Shown here one piece after another: positions 36,964 to 46,409 of a DNA stretch of 64,000 bases (position 1 is its first letter; every line of letters starts with the position of its first letter). The DNA is from Microbacteriaceae bacterium PS02070 (GTDB taxonomy: Bacteria; Actinomycetota; Actinomycetes; Actinomycetales; Microbacteriaceae): positions 310,001 through 374,000 of the forward strand of contig JASCPE010000001.1 of NCBI GenBank assembly GCA_029959865.1, in the 5' to 3' direction. The notes beneath the pieces are model-generated. The model had not been told where the DNA came from. It ran no database searches and was given only the letters and a program-made list of their open reading frames with translations. The translations under genes were made by a program, and so were the position numbers.

Positions 36964-37725
36964 ATGGTGTCGTGGCTGTTCATCGCATCACTCGTACTCG
37001 CGACTGTCGTCCTCGGGGCGTTCGTCGCCGGCTTCGGTACGGCGTCCTCCCGCGCTCGCCGCATGGGCGACCCGTCCCCGACCGCACGAGTAACGATGTG
37101 GATCGCTGGCTTGTGGGCTGCCATGAGCCTCGTGGGAGCGCTCGTGACGTCGATTTCGACACTCGTGCTCGACGACGTGACGATCACCGTTCCGGTCGAC
37201 GAGTTCTGGCCGCAGCTCCCATCCGGCACGGAGCTCGCGGGTATGAGCGCCGAGATCGTCGGTGGCGGATTCACCTCGGCCGAGATCGTCGCGCGCGGGC
37301 TCAGTCTTCCCGTCCGCATCATGTGGAGCATCTCGCAGGCCCTCTCGTGGCTCGTTCCCGCGGCGATCGCCGTGCTCCTCGCCATCACCTGCCGCCGCCT
37401 CCTCGTCGGCCGACCGTTCGCGCCGCTCATGTCGCGACTCGCTGTCATCACCGGTGTCCTCGTCGCCGTCGGTGGCTCTGCCGCGCAGGTGCTCGGCGAT
37501 GTCGCGGGTGGCCTTGCATCGAGCGAACTGCTGCGGTGGGCCTCCGGCATGTACCCATCTGACATTCCCGGCATCGAGAACGTGCCGGAGGCGTGGTGGC
37601 CGAGTCCGGCCTTCGAGGTCATGCTCCCGTTCTGGCCGATCGCGGCCGGGCTCGCGTTCGCGGCGCTCGGAGCGGTGTTCCGCTACGGCTCACATCTCCA
37701 GCGCGATACGGAAGGCCTCGTATGA
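36964..37725 (+). CDS. DUF2975-family membrane protein
   Basis: 253 residues with about four hydrophobic segments: N-terminal helix (FIASLVLATVVLGAFVAGFG), a second around 48-75, and two later ones (LSWLVPAAIAVLLAIT and ITGVLVAVGGSAAQVLG). The region CRRLLVGRPFAPLM between helices fits DUF2975 proteins, which typically pair with a small YozG-type XRE regulator, as here. The regulator starts within its stop codon (ATGA). RBS AGGAAAGG. Function unknown; the pair may sense envelope or developmental signals. Confidence 0.72.
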   Translation: MVSWLFIASLVLATVVLGAFVAGFGTASSRARRMGDPSPTARVTMWIAGLWAAMSLVGALVTSISTLVLDDVTITVPVDEFWPQLPSGTELAGMSAEIVGGGFTSAEIVARGLSLPVRIMWSISQALSWLVPAAIAVLLAITCRRLLVGRPFAPLMSRLAVITGVLVAVGGSAAQVLGDVAGGLASSELLRWASGMYPSDIPGIENVPEAWWPSPAFEVMLPFWPIAAGLAFAALGAVFRYGSHLQRDTEGLV

Positions 37726-37955
37726 GCCCCGCCGACGAGGACGACAGCGGGATTCACTGCCGCCTCGACGAGTTGCTCGCCGCACGGGGCATCACCCTCA
37801 CGCGGCTTGCGGAGGACGTCGGCGTGTCCGTGGTCAACCTGTCGGTGCTCAAGAACGATCGTGCGCGCGCCATCCGCTACTCCACACTCGCCGCAATCTG
37901 TCGGGTGTTGGAATGCGAGGTGGGCGACCTCCTCGTGTACCGGCCGTCCGCTTAA
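37722..37955 (+). CDS. Small XRE-family (Cro/CI-type) regulator
   Basis: 77-residue single helix-turn-helix protein: RLDELLAARGITLTRLAED, then VGVSVVNLSVLKNDRARAIR and a conserved YSTLAAICRVLECEVGDLLVYRP end, which is the YozG/DUF2975-partner form. Overlaps the membrane-protein stop by 4 bases. Likely binds the CGATA array at 36840-36871 and is controlled by its membrane partner. Stop shares bases with the convergent lipoprotein stop. Confidence 0.9.
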   Translation: MSPADEDDSGIHCRLDELLAARGITLTRLAEDVGVSVVNLSVLKNDRARAIRYSTLAAICRVLECEVGDLLVYRPSA

Positions 37956-38719
37956 GACCGCACCGGCACCCGCACGTCCGCATAGGTGTCGCCATTCAGG
38001 ACGAGTTCGACGTCACCGGCGATCTTCCCCAGGTCGCCCGTCCAGATAGGTGTCAGGCGGGGAGCCATGTCCATCGTGCACACCTGACCCTCCGGCGGAT
38101 CGGCGAACGTGACCGCGATCTCGGCATCGGATGGCGCCGTGACCTCATTGACGACCGGCGGACAGGAGCTGGACCCCCATGTCTCCAGGAGCAGCAGTCC
38201 GTCCCGCGTAGTCCACACCGCATCGGGACCATCGCTCATCTCGGTTGGGTTCACCGCCTCACCCGTATAGCCCGGAAGGGCGACCTCCGCCTCGACAGCG
38301 CCGGTCACCTTGATGGTCACGTCCTCATGAACGTCCGTACCGCTGGGGGTGCCGACCAGGAGGGGTCGGGGCGCGAGATCGTCTGTACAGGCATCGCTCT
38401 CCGGAAGGGCGAGGACGACGGTGATCCGCGTGCCGTCTGCGCGTGCTCCGTCAACGATCGGGGCGCAGCTGGAGCTCCCCCAGGTCACGAGGCCGACGGA
38501 TGAGCCTCCGCCCAGCCACGCAGCGGCGACCTCGGCTGCGTGCGGATACTCCGGCGGCAGAGTCTCGGATGCACCGCTCGGATCCGGCGACTCCGTTGCC
38601 GCCCCGCCGGTGCCGGGACCCGCGGGCGTGCCACCTCCCGCAGTGGCGCAGGCGGAGATCGTAGCGACGGCGAGCGCCGCTCCCGCGACGGCGGCCAGGC
38701 GTGTCAGGACACGTGACAT
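37952..38719 (-). CDS. Lipoprotein with two WGSSSC repeats
   Basis: 255 residues. Signal peptide VLTRLAAVAGAALAVATISAC ends in lipobox ISAC, so Cys24 is probably lipidated. A Gly/Pro/Thr-rich linker (25-60) precedes a domain with two internally repeated halves, each containing TWGSSSC-P-V, a later LAP/MAP-R segment and paired cysteines (VTWGSSSCAPIV...DACTDDLAPRP and ETWGSSSCPPVV...QVCTMDMAPRL). The repeats suggest a duplicated disulfide-stabilised module on the outer face of the membrane. No known family recalled. Confidence 0.8.
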   Translation of the reverse strand: MSRVLTRLAAVAGAALAVATISACATAGGGTPAGPGTGGAATESPDPSGASETLPPEYPHAAEVAAAWLGGGSSVGLVTWGSSSCAPIVDGARADGTRITVVLALPESDACTDDLAPRPLLVGTPSGTDVHEDVTIKVTGAVEAEVALPGYTGEAVNPTEMSDGPDAVWTTRDGLLLLETWGSSSCPPVVNEVTAPSDAEIAVTFADPPEGQVCTMDMAPRLTPIWTGDLGKIAGDVELVLNGDTYADVRVPVRS

Positions 38720-38785
38720 GGTTCTGCTCCTTCTGGTCGTCTCACAGTGAGAGTGTCGGTGAACCGTCGATCGTCTCAGCGGAAA

Positions 38786-40252
38786 TCACTGGAGCGCGGA
38801 CGTCAGGCGCGCGAGGTTATCGAGGATGGTCGACCGCAGCGGTTGCTTGTTCCACTCCTCGAGCGTCAGCTCGCGCGAGTTCTTGCGATACATATCTTCG
38901 ACTTGACGGAGTTGATCGACGAACTCGGAGCCTCGCACGAGCATCGACACCTCGAGGTTGAGACCGAACGAGCGCATGTCCATATTGCTCGAGCCGATGA
39001 CGGCGTACTCGTCGTCGACCGTGACCGACTTCGCGTGCAGAATGTACGGCTTGCGGTACATCCAGATGCGCACGCCCGCGCGCAGGAGCTCCTCGTAGTA
39101 GCTGCGTTGCGCGTGGTACACCATCGCCTGATCGCCCTCTTCGGACACGAACAGCTGCACGTCGACGCCGCGCTGGCACGCCGCCTCGATGGCCAGCAGG
39201 AGACTCTCGTCGGGGATGAAGTACGGGCTGATGATGATGATGCGCCTGCGGGTATGGAAGAGGAGATCCATGAACAGCTTGAGGTTGTTCTCGAACTCGA
39301 ACCCGGGTCCAGACGGGACGACCTGGCAGTCAAGGTCGCCGGGGCCGATGCCACCCGCAGACAGATCGAGCTCTCCGATGAGCACCTCGTCGGTCTCGCT
39401 GTACCAGTCGGACAGGAAGACCGCATTGATGCTTCCGACGACCGGCCCTTCGACGCGGACCATGAGATCCACCCAGCGCAACCCGCGTCGGATGTTGCGG
39501 CGCAGGTTGTATGTGGAGTCGATCATGTTCTGCGATCCCATGAATGCGACCGCTCCATCGACGACGAGGAGCTTACGGTGGTTGCGCAGGTCGGGCCGCT
39601 GATACTTCCCCTTCAGTGGCTGGACAGGGAGCATGAGGTGCCACTCCGCCCCCATCGCATCCAGCCGCTTGACCGTCTCACGGTAGAGCGGCTTCGACGC
39701 GTTCGCCCAGTGGTCCAGCAGCACGCGAACACGGACGCCGCGCGCGACGGCTGCCTCCAACTCATGCATGAACGCATCAGTGGTGCGGTCCGACTTGAAG
39801 ATGTAGAACTCGACATGGACGTACCGCTGCGCTTTGCGCACTTCCTCGGTCATCGCGGCGATGGAGCTCTCGTACCCGGGATAGAGCTGCGCAGCGTTGT
39901 CGCCGGACATCGGCAGCGCACCGAGGTTGCGGTTCATCCGGACGACGGCGCGGAACCACTCCGGTGCGTTCGGACGCAGGGTGCCGAGCTCGAGCCGTCC
40001 GCTCGCCTCGCGGATGTATGCGTTGATCTGGTCCTGCTTCACACGGCGCTTCTTGGGCAGTTTCGGGTTCCCGATGAGCAGGAAGAGCAGAACACCGACG
40101 TAGGGGATGAAGTAGATGGCGAGCAGCCACGCCATGGCCGCGGTCGGGCGCCGATTGCGCGGGACGACGATGATCGCAATGATCCGGATGATGAGGTCGA
40201 CCGCGAGCCCGGCGAAGACCCACCACGTCCAATCAATGGTGATGCTGATCAC
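38786..40252 (-). CDS. cls: Cardiolipin synthase (PLD family)
   Basis: 488 residues. Two N-terminal transmembrane helices (residues 12-30 and 40-62, PLDc_N domain) precede two phospholipase D half-domains. HKD motif 1 is at His225 (HRKLLVVDG) and motif 2 near His406 (HAKSVTVDD), both complete (HxK-x4-D). The enzyme joins two phosphatidylglycerols, or PG with CDP-DAG, to make cardiolipin at the inner membrane. A small membrane-protein gene lies just upstream on the same strand. Confidence 0.95.
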   Translation of the reverse strand: MISITIDWTWWVFAGLAVDLIIRIIAIIVVPRNRRPTAAMAWLLAIYFIPYVGVLLFLLIGNPKLPKKRRVKQDQINAYIREASGRLELGTLRPNAPEWFRAVVRMNRNLGALPMSGDNAAQLYPGYESSIAAMTEEVRKAQRYVHVEFYIFKSDRTTDAFMHELEAAVARGVRVRVLLDHWANASKPLYRETVKRLDAMGAEWHLMLPVQPLKGKYQRPDLRNHRKLLVVDGAVAFMGSQNMIDSTYNLRRNIRRGLRWVDLMVRVEGPVVGSINAVFLSDWYSETDEVLIGELDLSAGGIGPGDLDCQVVPSGPGFEFENNLKLFMDLLFHTRRRIIIISPYFIPDESLLLAIEAACQRGVDVQLFVSEEGDQAMVYHAQRSYYEELLRAGVRIWMYRKPYILHAKSVTVDDEYAVIGSSNMDMRSFGLNLEVSMLVRGSEFVDQLRQVEDMYRKNSRELTLEEWNKQPLRSTILDNLARLTSALQ

Positions 40253-40279
40253 AGAGGCGCCCTTCGCGTCGGTGTCACC

Positions 40280-40465
40280 CTACGGGGTGTCACTGCGCGG
40301 AGGAAGGCCACGCTTGGCTCGTTCTTGCGCCTCGATCTTCGAGTAGATGCGCCGCTCGGTGCGATCCATCCGGATGATCGAGCGCAGGATGTAGATGAAC
40401 AGTCCGAGCACCACGATCGTGGGCAGAATCGCCCAGATGACTGCGGCAGCGTAGCTCTCGAACAT
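40280..40465 (-). CDS. Small single-helix membrane protein
   Basis: 61 residues. One hydrophobic helix (AAAVIWAILPTIVVLGLFIYIL) followed by a basic, charged tail (RSIIRMDRTERRIYSKIEAQ). It lies 27 bases upstream of the cardiolipin synthase gene on the same strand and is probably co-transcribed. Family not identified; similar short proteins are common in actinobacteria. A larger in-frame extension upstream has no ribosome-binding site. Confidence 0.7.
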   Translation of the reverse strand: MFESYAAAVIWAILPTIVVLGLFIYILRSIIRMDRTERRIYSKIEAQERAKRGLPPRSDTP

Positions 40466-40594
40466 TCCTCTATCGTAGGCGCCACGCACGGTGCGGGTGG
40501 TGCGCGTCTCCTTCACAACCCCCGCCGACAGTCCGACTTCCCTCAGGCTCCCCTCATGCTCTTCCCGGCGCAGGAGCGTGCGAGAGCGTCGGGT

Positions 40595-41674
40595 ATGGCC
40601 AACATCACCCGCGTCAGCGACGCCACTCAGTTCGTCTCCTACATCTCGCACTCGCTCAAGTTCCACCCCGTGCGCAGCCTCGTCATCGTTCCTCTCCACG
40701 AGGGACGCAGTCGCGGCATCATCCGGCTCGATCTGCCCGCCCGTGCGTCCGTGGTCGATGAGTATGCCGCGACCGTGATGGGGATGGTCTGCCGCGTCAA
40801 CCGCGTCGACGCCTTCCTCGCGGTGGTCTACACCGACCGGGAGATCGGCACCTCCCTCCCCCACCGGCGCCTCGTGCGAGCACTCCTGTCACGAGCGGAT
40901 GCCTGTGGGCTGACGGTCCTGGATGTCATCACGGTGACGGCGAGCGGATGGGGCGCCCATTCCGCGGCAGACCTGAAACCGGGCGGACGCGACCTCGCAG
41001 AGCTTGCCCTGCCCGACGTGCCCCGCGGTCACAGTGCGGCCACCCGGCTGCCCCACGTGCGCCCAGAGACCAGCGCGGCGACCCGGCGCGCGCTGGGCGC
41101 GCTCGAAGACGCGCACAGCGAGGTATACGACCACGGCGGACCGACCTCGGAGAGCCTTGCTCGTCACCTGAACCTGCTCGGCTTCACGTTGGATCCGGTC
41201 ACGTTCGTCGAGAGTCTCCCCGCGCACGACCAGCTCTGCGATGCAGACGGCGCGGCGCTGTTGTGGTGCCTGACGGTCCCGGCTCTCCGCGACGTCGCAC
41301 TCGTGCAGTGGGCGGCCGACGAGCCGCTTGCGCGGCGCGTGTGGGATGCCCAGCGACAGTGGCACGACGGTGAAGAGTTCCCGGTGGAGTACGCGCGGAT
41401 CATGTGGGGGGATGCGCCGCGCCCGGACCACGAAAGGCTCCGCGCCGGATTGGAACTGTCCCGGCAGGCTGCGGCACGCGCGCCGCGTCAGTACCGCGTT
41501 GGCGCACTCGCCGCGTGCGCGTGGTTGTCGTGGGCTCTCGGCGAATCCAGCCGCGCCGACGCCTACGTGAACCTAGCCGGGCGGATCGAACCACAGCACG
41601 GATTGTGCACGATCGTGCGCACGTTCCTCGCCTCCGGACACCTCCCCGAGTGGGCGTTCTCGCCGGCTACTTGA
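40595..41674 (+). CDS. DUF4192 domain-containing protein
   Basis: 359 residues from ATG 40595; an in-frame ATG at 40556 is a possible alternative. The family signature is at the start: VSYISHSLKFHPVRSLVIVPL (position about 13-32), with a C-terminal region rich in alanine and alpha-helices (LAACAWLSWALGESSRADAYV). DUF4192 is found almost only in actinobacteria and its role is unknown. It is divergent from the small membrane-protein gene and overlaps the lysS stop by 8 bases, convergently. Confidence 0.88.
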   Translation: MANITRVSDATQFVSYISHSLKFHPVRSLVIVPLHEGRSRGIIRLDLPARASVVDEYAATVMGMVCRVNRVDAFLAVVYTDREIGTSLPHRRLVRALLSRADACGLTVLDVITVTASGWGAHSAADLKPGGRDLAELALPDVPRGHSAATRLPHVRPETSAATRRALGALEDAHSEVYDHGGPTSESLARHLNLLGFTLDPVTFVESLPAHDQLCDADGAALLWCLTVPALRDVALVQWAADEPLARRVWDAQRQWHDGEEFPVEYARIMWGDAPRPDHERLRAGLELSRQAAARAPRQYRVGALAACAWLSWALGESSRADAYVNLAGRIEPQHGLCTIVRTFLASGHLPEWAFSPAT

Positions 41675-43169
41675 CGAGCGGGAACAGAATCGTCTCCCGA
41701 ATTCCGAGCCCCGTGACGGCCATCAGCAGGCGGTCGATGCCCATCCCCATTCCACCGGTGGGGGGCATGCCGTGCTCCAGCGCACGAAGGAATTCTTCGT
41801 CCACTCGCATGGCCTCGTCGTCGCCACGCGCGGCCAGGGTGGCTTGCTCGACGAAACGCTCACGCTGAATGACGGGGTCGACCAGTTCCGAGTAGCCGGT
41901 CGCGAGCTCGAAGCCGCGCACGTACAGATCCCACTTCTCCACGACGCCGTCGATCGACCGATGCTCACGCACGAGCGGGCTCGTGTCCAGCGGGAAGTCC
42001 ATGACGAAGGTCGGACGCACGAGCGACTCCATGACGAAGTGCTCCCAGAGCTCTTCGACGAGCTTGCCATGCGTCGCGAGCGGGCCGGTCGGAACCTCGG
42101 CGCCTGCCTTCTCGGCGAGCGCGTGGAGGTCCGACACCGCGGTCTGCGGGGTGATGCGCGTGCCGGACGCGTCGGACAGGGACTCATACATCGAGATGCG
42201 ATCCCACTGCCCGCCGAGGTCGTACTCTGTCCCGTCTGCCCAGGTGACCGTCGTCGAACCGGAAACGGCAATCGCGGCGTTCTGGATGAGGGTCTGGGTC
42301 AGGTCGGCCATCCCGTTGTAGTCCGAGTACGCCTCATAGGCTTCGAGCATCGCGAACTCGGGGCTGTGCGTGGAGTCGGCGCCCTCATTGCGGAAGTTGC
42401 GATTGATCTCGAACACGCGGTCGATGCCGCCGACGACGGCGCGCTTCAGGAAAAGCTCGGGAGCGATCCGAAGGAAGAGGTCGGTGTCGAACGCATTGGA
42501 GTGGGTGACAAAGGGCCGTGCGGATGCCCCGCCGTGCTGCACCTGCAGCATGGGAGTCTCCACCTCGACAAAGCCGCGCTCAGTGAATGTCGCGCGCAGG
42601 CTCGCATTCACCGCGGCGCGGGCGAGGACCGTCTCACGTGCCCGATCGCGGACGATGAGGTCGAGGAAGCGCGAGCGCACGCGCGTCTCCTCACTGAGCT
42701 CGGAGTGCAGATTCGGCAGCGGCAGGACCGCCTTCGCGGCGATCTGCCACGACGAGACCATGAGCGACAGCTCGCCGCGGCGGCTGGAGATCACCTGGCC
42801 GGTGACGGAAACGTGATCGCCGAGATCGACGAGTTCCTTCCAGGCCTGAAGCGACTCCTCGCCGACCTCGGCGAGGGAAACCATGGCTTGGATGCGCGCG
42901 CCGTCGCCGGCCTGAAGCGTCGCGAAGCAGAGCTTTCCGGTGTTGCGGCTGAACACAACCCGACCCGCGACGGACGCCGTCACCCCGGTCTCGTCTCCGG
43001 CTTCGAGCGACCCGTAGCGCTGACGCAGGTCCGCGATCTGATCGGTGACGGGCACCTGGACCGGGTACGCGCCTCCCGCAGCGTCGGCACGGTCGGCGAT
43101 CAGTCGAGCACGCTTGCCGAGGCGAACGGCCTTCTGCTCGACGACGTCCTCTTCGGGTGCTTCGGTCAT
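41667..43169 (-). CDS. lysS: Lysine-tRNA ligase (class II)
   Basis: 500 residues charging tRNA-Lys. N-terminal OB-fold anticodon-binding domain (about 60-170, VAGRVVFSRNTGKLCFATLQ), class II motif 1, motif 2 with RVFEINRNFRNEGAD, and motif 3 near the C-terminus with GMGMGIDRLLMAVTG. The start at 43169 gives the usual length; the open frame continues upstream without a ribosome-binding site. Located next to DUF2520 as in other Microbacteriaceae, where panC is often between. Confidence 0.97.
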   Translation of the reverse strand: MTEAPEEDVVEQKAVRLGKRARLIADRADAAGGAYPVQVPVTDQIADLRQRYGSLEAGDETGVTASVAGRVVFSRNTGKLCFATLQAGDGARIQAMVSLAEVGEESLQAWKELVDLGDHVSVTGQVISSRRGELSLMVSSWQIAAKAVLPLPNLHSELSEETRVRSRFLDLIVRDRARETVLARAAVNASLRATFTERGFVEVETPMLQVQHGGASARPFVTHSNAFDTDLFLRIAPELFLKRAVVGGIDRVFEINRNFRNEGADSTHSPEFAMLEAYEAYSDYNGMADLTQTLIQNAAIAVSGSTTVTWADGTEYDLGGQWDRISMYESLSDASGTRITPQTAVSDLHALAEKAGAEVPTGPLATHGKLVEELWEHFVMESLVRPTFVMDFPLDTSPLVREHRSIDGVVEKWDLYVRGFELATGYSELVDPVIQRERFVEQATLAARGDDEAMRVDEEFLRALEHGMPPTGGMGMGIDRLLMAVTGLGIRETILFPLVK

Positions 43170-43234
43170 GTGCGGGTTGCTCCTTGCGAATCGACCCCTC
43201 AGTCTAGCCGCGCCCCGCCCCGTGACCTGCCGGA

Positions 43235-43939
43235 TCAGGGCGCGAGTGGATCCGCGTCGAGGGTGTCTCCGGCCTCGGTGAGGGCGCGGTCGACGGTCGA
43301 GTGGACGAGCGAGGACAGATAGCGACCGGGCGCCTCGATCCCCGCGTCTGCGAGGAGCGCGGCGGCCTGCTGCACGATCGCGCTCGAGAATGTCGTGGCC
43401 GTCGTGATCGCCTCGCCGTAGGCGGCACGGTCCGACTCGGCGACGACCACCGGCTCGCATCCGAGCTCCACGGCGAGCGCCTGAGCGATCGGCAGGACAG
43501 CGGTCGGAGCGGTCACGGCGGCGAACGAGTCTGCGAGCTGACGCAGGTCGATCGATGTTCCGGTGAAAGTCATCGCCGGGTGCACCGCGAGCGGGATGGC
43601 GCCGCGCTCGGCCGCGGGCGCGAGCACCTGGACGCCATAGGAGGGGTCGGTGTGAAGAACGAGCTGGCCCGTCTGCCAGGCGCCCACGCCGGCAAGTCCC
43701 GCGACCAGGTCGGGGAGATCATCGTGCGGGACGGCCAGGACGACGAGCTCACTGCGGCGCACGATCTCCTCGGCGCTGAGCACCTCAGCGCCCGGAACAA
43801 CCGCCTCGACCCGTTCGGGGTCGGAGCCGGCGGTGATCCCGGTGAGCGCGTGACCTGCCCCGGCGAACGCAGCCGCCAGAACCGGGCCGACCCGCCCTGC
43901 CCCGATCACGCCGACACCGAGGCGGCCCTGCCGTGTCAC
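43235..43939 (-). CDS. DUF2520-type Rossmann-fold protein
   Basis: 234 residues. An N-terminal NAD(P)-binding Rossmann motif GVGVIGAGRVGPVLAAAFAG is followed by HTDPSYGVQVLAPA, AVHPAMTFTGTSIDLRQL and a helical DUF2520 C-terminal domain. In many actinobacteria this gene sits beside panC and panD, and links with pantothenate synthesis have been proposed but not proved. Here panC is absent and lysS follows. It overlaps the PH-domain gene upstream by 4 bases. Confidence 0.85.
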   Translation of the reverse strand: MTRQGRLGVGVIGAGRVGPVLAAAFAGAGHALTGITAGSDPERVEAVVPGAEVLSAEEIVRRSELVVLAVPHDDLPDLVAGLAGVGAWQTGQLVLHTDPSYGVQVLAPAAERGAIPLAVHPAMTFTGTSIDLRQLADSFAAVTAPTAVLPIAQALAVELGCEPVVVAESDRAAYGEAITTATTFSSAIVQQAAALLADAGIEAPGRYLSSLVHSTVDRALTEAGDTLDADPLAP

Positions 43940-45735
43940 GGCGTCCGCTCCGGGCCCCGTGACACGGCGGAATCGTCGGAGGCGATGAGCTGATCCGCAG
44001 ACGGTGGCGGGAGCTCCCCGTCCAGCGTCGTGAACTGCAGCGCGGCGTCCGGGCCCGCCTCGGCATCTGCCGCCAACACCGCGACGGACGTGCCGGACTC
44101 CGCCTCGCCGTGCGATGCATCCCAGCGGTGCGATCGGTCTGCCGCCGCGGCACGGATCGCGCGCCGCGACGCCTCTGACCAGGTATCCAGGACGACGTCC
44201 TTTTCAAGGATCCCCACCGACGCAGCGATCGGGCCCATGACGGTGTGCGCGGTGAGGTTGGCAAGGTTCAATCGACGATCGATCGGCCCCTGATCGACGC
44301 GGAAGGACTGGACCCGCGCGAGAGGCACGATCGTGAGGGTGCGCCAGACGAATCCCTTCCGCAGGAAGAGGGCATCGGGGGCGAGGAAGAGCCCGTTGCG
44401 CTTCCACGACAACGGCCGGAGCCAGCGACCCCGTCGCGGAGTCGTGCGATAGGGGTCGTCGGCGGTGTGAGTCCCCACAACGCCCCGTTCGAAGATGCCT
44501 GCCCATTGCTCGGACGGAACCGCCGGGAGAAGAAGCGCGAGCACGCGTTCGGCGTCTGTGCGCGTCCCCACCGGCAGTACGGGCACCTGCTGCTCTTGCA
44601 GAGCTTGCGAGGCCGACGCACCCGACATTCGGGTCACCCGGATCGACCACCACCCGAACGCACGCCACAGGAGCGGTTGAATCACCTGCACGGCGTGGAT
44701 GCGTCCCGGGGGGAGCACCTGCGTCGTCGTGGTGAGGAGGCCGAAGGTGATGCGCAGCCCCTGCGGGGTCGGAGCGATCGAATAGCGCAGGGCACCCAGG
44801 CCCTGTCTGACCCAGTAGCTCCCGAAACCGAGGAGGGCAGGAATAAGACCGATAAGAATGGCCGGCTCTCCGCTGGCCACAGTGCCGACGATCGCGACCG
44901 CAACGAGTCCGAAGAAGATGATCGTCGACAGTGAGAGCACCTGGCTGAGGACGATCCGTCCGGGCGGGATGCGCACAATCGAATCCGGCACGACATCGGG
45001 GTCGTCCGTATCGACCCCGTCGATGATGCCCGACGCGCCCTCGAGAACTGTCGCCGGCAGGCCCGACCGCTCTGCTCGCGCCTCCTCCGCAGCAAGCTGG
45101 CGACCCGACGCGAGGCGAAGGATATCCGAACGCACCTCTTCCGCGTTCTTGACGGAGAGGTACTCCAGGTTGACGTTGGCGTCGGTTCCGGCACCGACGA
45201 CCTCGAGCTTGGCCATCCCGAGCAGGCGTGCGAGAACCGGTCGGATGAGGTTCACGCCCTGCACCCGGTCCAGCGGCGCGCGCCGGTGCGTGCGAAAGAT
45301 GACGCCGGACCGCACCTCGACCGCGTCACCGCTGATCCGGAAGGTATGGAAGCGCCACGAGATGTCAAGCAGAACGACGATCAGCACCAGGATTCCGACG
45401 ATGCCGAGCAGCACGAGGGGCACGAGGTTGCGTTCGAGGAGGAACTCGACCAACTCGGTCTCAGGGGTGTTCCAGCTCTCGGCGAGGCCGGGAAAGAAGA
45501 GCAGCAGGAACTGATCCCGGAAGTTCGCGACGATGATGCCGATGATCACGAGCAGCGCGAGTCCGCCTTTGAGCAGCGGTGTCAGCCGGTGCATCCGGTG
45601 CGGTTCCCCGTCGCTGAGCGCGGATCGGCGTTCCCGCGGCGGGGGCGTCACTCCCGCGCCTGCGGGCGATGACCCGTCGACGATGGGAGGCGGGAGCGGC
45701 TCGCCCTGCGGGGCGGGCAGTGGAGTGTCGCTCAC
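43936..45735 (-). CDS. Membrane protein with bacterial PH domains (YdbT-like)
   Basis: 599 residues. A Pro-rich N-terminus precedes two helices, then three bPH2-type regions: about 125-200 (VEVRSGVIFRTHRRAPLDRVQG), about 330-400 (LRITFGLLTTTTQVLPPGRI) and about 470-550 (LFLRKGFVWRTLTIVPLARVQSFRVDQGP), with helices between. Function of YdbT/YdbS membrane PH pairs is not established. It overlaps the DUF2520 and the YdbS-like genes by 4 bases each, so the three form one translational unit. Confidence 0.83.
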   Translation of the reverse strand: MSDTPLPAPQGEPLPPPIVDGSSPAGAGVTPPPRERRSALSDGEPHRMHRLTPLLKGGLALLVIIGIIVANFRDQFLLLFFPGLAESWNTPETELVEFLLERNLVPLVLLGIVGILVLIVVLLDISWRFHTFRISGDAVEVRSGVIFRTHRRAPLDRVQGVNLIRPVLARLLGMAKLEVVGAGTDANVNLEYLSVKNAEEVRSDILRLASGRQLAAEEARAERSGLPATVLEGASGIIDGVDTDDPDVVPDSIVRIPPGRIVLSQVLSLSTIIFFGLVAVAIVGTVASGEPAILIGLIPALLGFGSYWVRQGLGALRYSIAPTPQGLRITFGLLTTTTQVLPPGRIHAVQVIQPLLWRAFGWWSIRVTRMSGASASQALQEQQVPVLPVGTRTDAERVLALLLPAVPSEQWAGIFERGVVGTHTADDPYRTTPRRGRWLRPLSWKRNGLFLAPDALFLRKGFVWRTLTIVPLARVQSFRVDQGPIDRRLNLANLTAHTVMGPIAASVGILEKDVVLDTWSEASRRAIRAAAADRSHRWDASHGEAESGTSVAVLAADAEAGPDAALQFTTLDGELPPPSADQLIASDDSAVSRGPERTP

Positions 45736-46409
45736 AGTCCGGTCCGTCGGGTCTCTGCGACGTCGATCAGGGTGTCGCGCAGCGTCTCCGCCGCCTCCTG
45801 AGTGAGGCCGGGAATGGTCACACCGGTTGATGCAGCCGCGGTCACGAGCTTCAACTGCGCAAGACCGAACCCGCGGTCGAGCGGGCCGTGGGTGATGTCA
45901 ACGAGTTGCATGCGACCGTACGGCACGGCAACCATCCGCTGCCAGAGGATGCCGCGGCGGAAGACGAGGTCATCGTCGCGGAGCTGGTAGCCGTAGCTGC
46001 GCGCCTGCCGCGGCAGGACGAGGAGCGGCAGCACGGTGATCGCGAGGATCGGGACGGCTACCCAGGCGACCCAGTTCCAGTCCCACACGAGCTGGAGGAA
46101 CGCCCAAGCGGCGGCGGTGATGACGGCGATGACGGCGCCCACGATGAACTGGACGACGACGTACTTCGGAGAGATCTGGTGCCACGTGCCGTCTCCGAGC
46201 GGGAGCCGGTTCGGATTGCGGGGTTCCCGGATCGATTCGTAGGTGCCGGCATCGAGGGCGGGCGCTGCCTCGGCTTCCGCCTGGGCAACGTCGATGTGCT
46301 CGGCGGGTTGCTCTGGCCGAGCGGGATCGGCGGTGGGGGGCGGCGTCTGCGGGAGGTCAGTCCCGGTGGGTGAGGCCGAGTCCGGGCTCGTCGGGTCCGG
46401 GCTGGTCAT
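45732..46409 (-). CDS. PH-domain membrane protein (YdbS-like)
   Basis: 225 residues. About 60 disordered, Pro/Ala/Glu-rich residues precede two transmembrane helices (VVVQFIVGAVIAVITAAAWA and WVAVPILAITVLPLLVL) and one bacterial PH domain with RDDDLVFRRGILWQRMVAVP and YGRMQLVDITHGPLDRGFGL. Partner of the YdbT-like protein. Its start lies 53 bases inside the DUF3180 gene, a long overlap, because the disordered N-terminus is read out of frame with the end of DUF3180. Confidence 0.85.
   Translation of the reverse strand: MTSPDPTSPDSASPTGTDLPQTPPPTADPARPEQPAEHIDVAQAEAEAAPALDAGTYESIREPRNPNRLPLGDGTWHQISPKYVVVQFIVGAVIAVITAAAWAFLQLVWDWNWVAWVAVPILAITVLPLLVLPRQARSYGYQLRDDDLVFRRGILWQRMVAVPYGRMQLVDITHGPLDRGFGLAQLKLVTAAASTGVTIPGLTQEAAETLRDTLIDVAETRRTGL

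Noticed and set aside
38747..40594. Long plus-strand extension upstream of DUF4192
   Set aside because: It is antisense to the lipoprotein end and cardiolipin synthase; the DUF4192 domain starts at about 40595.
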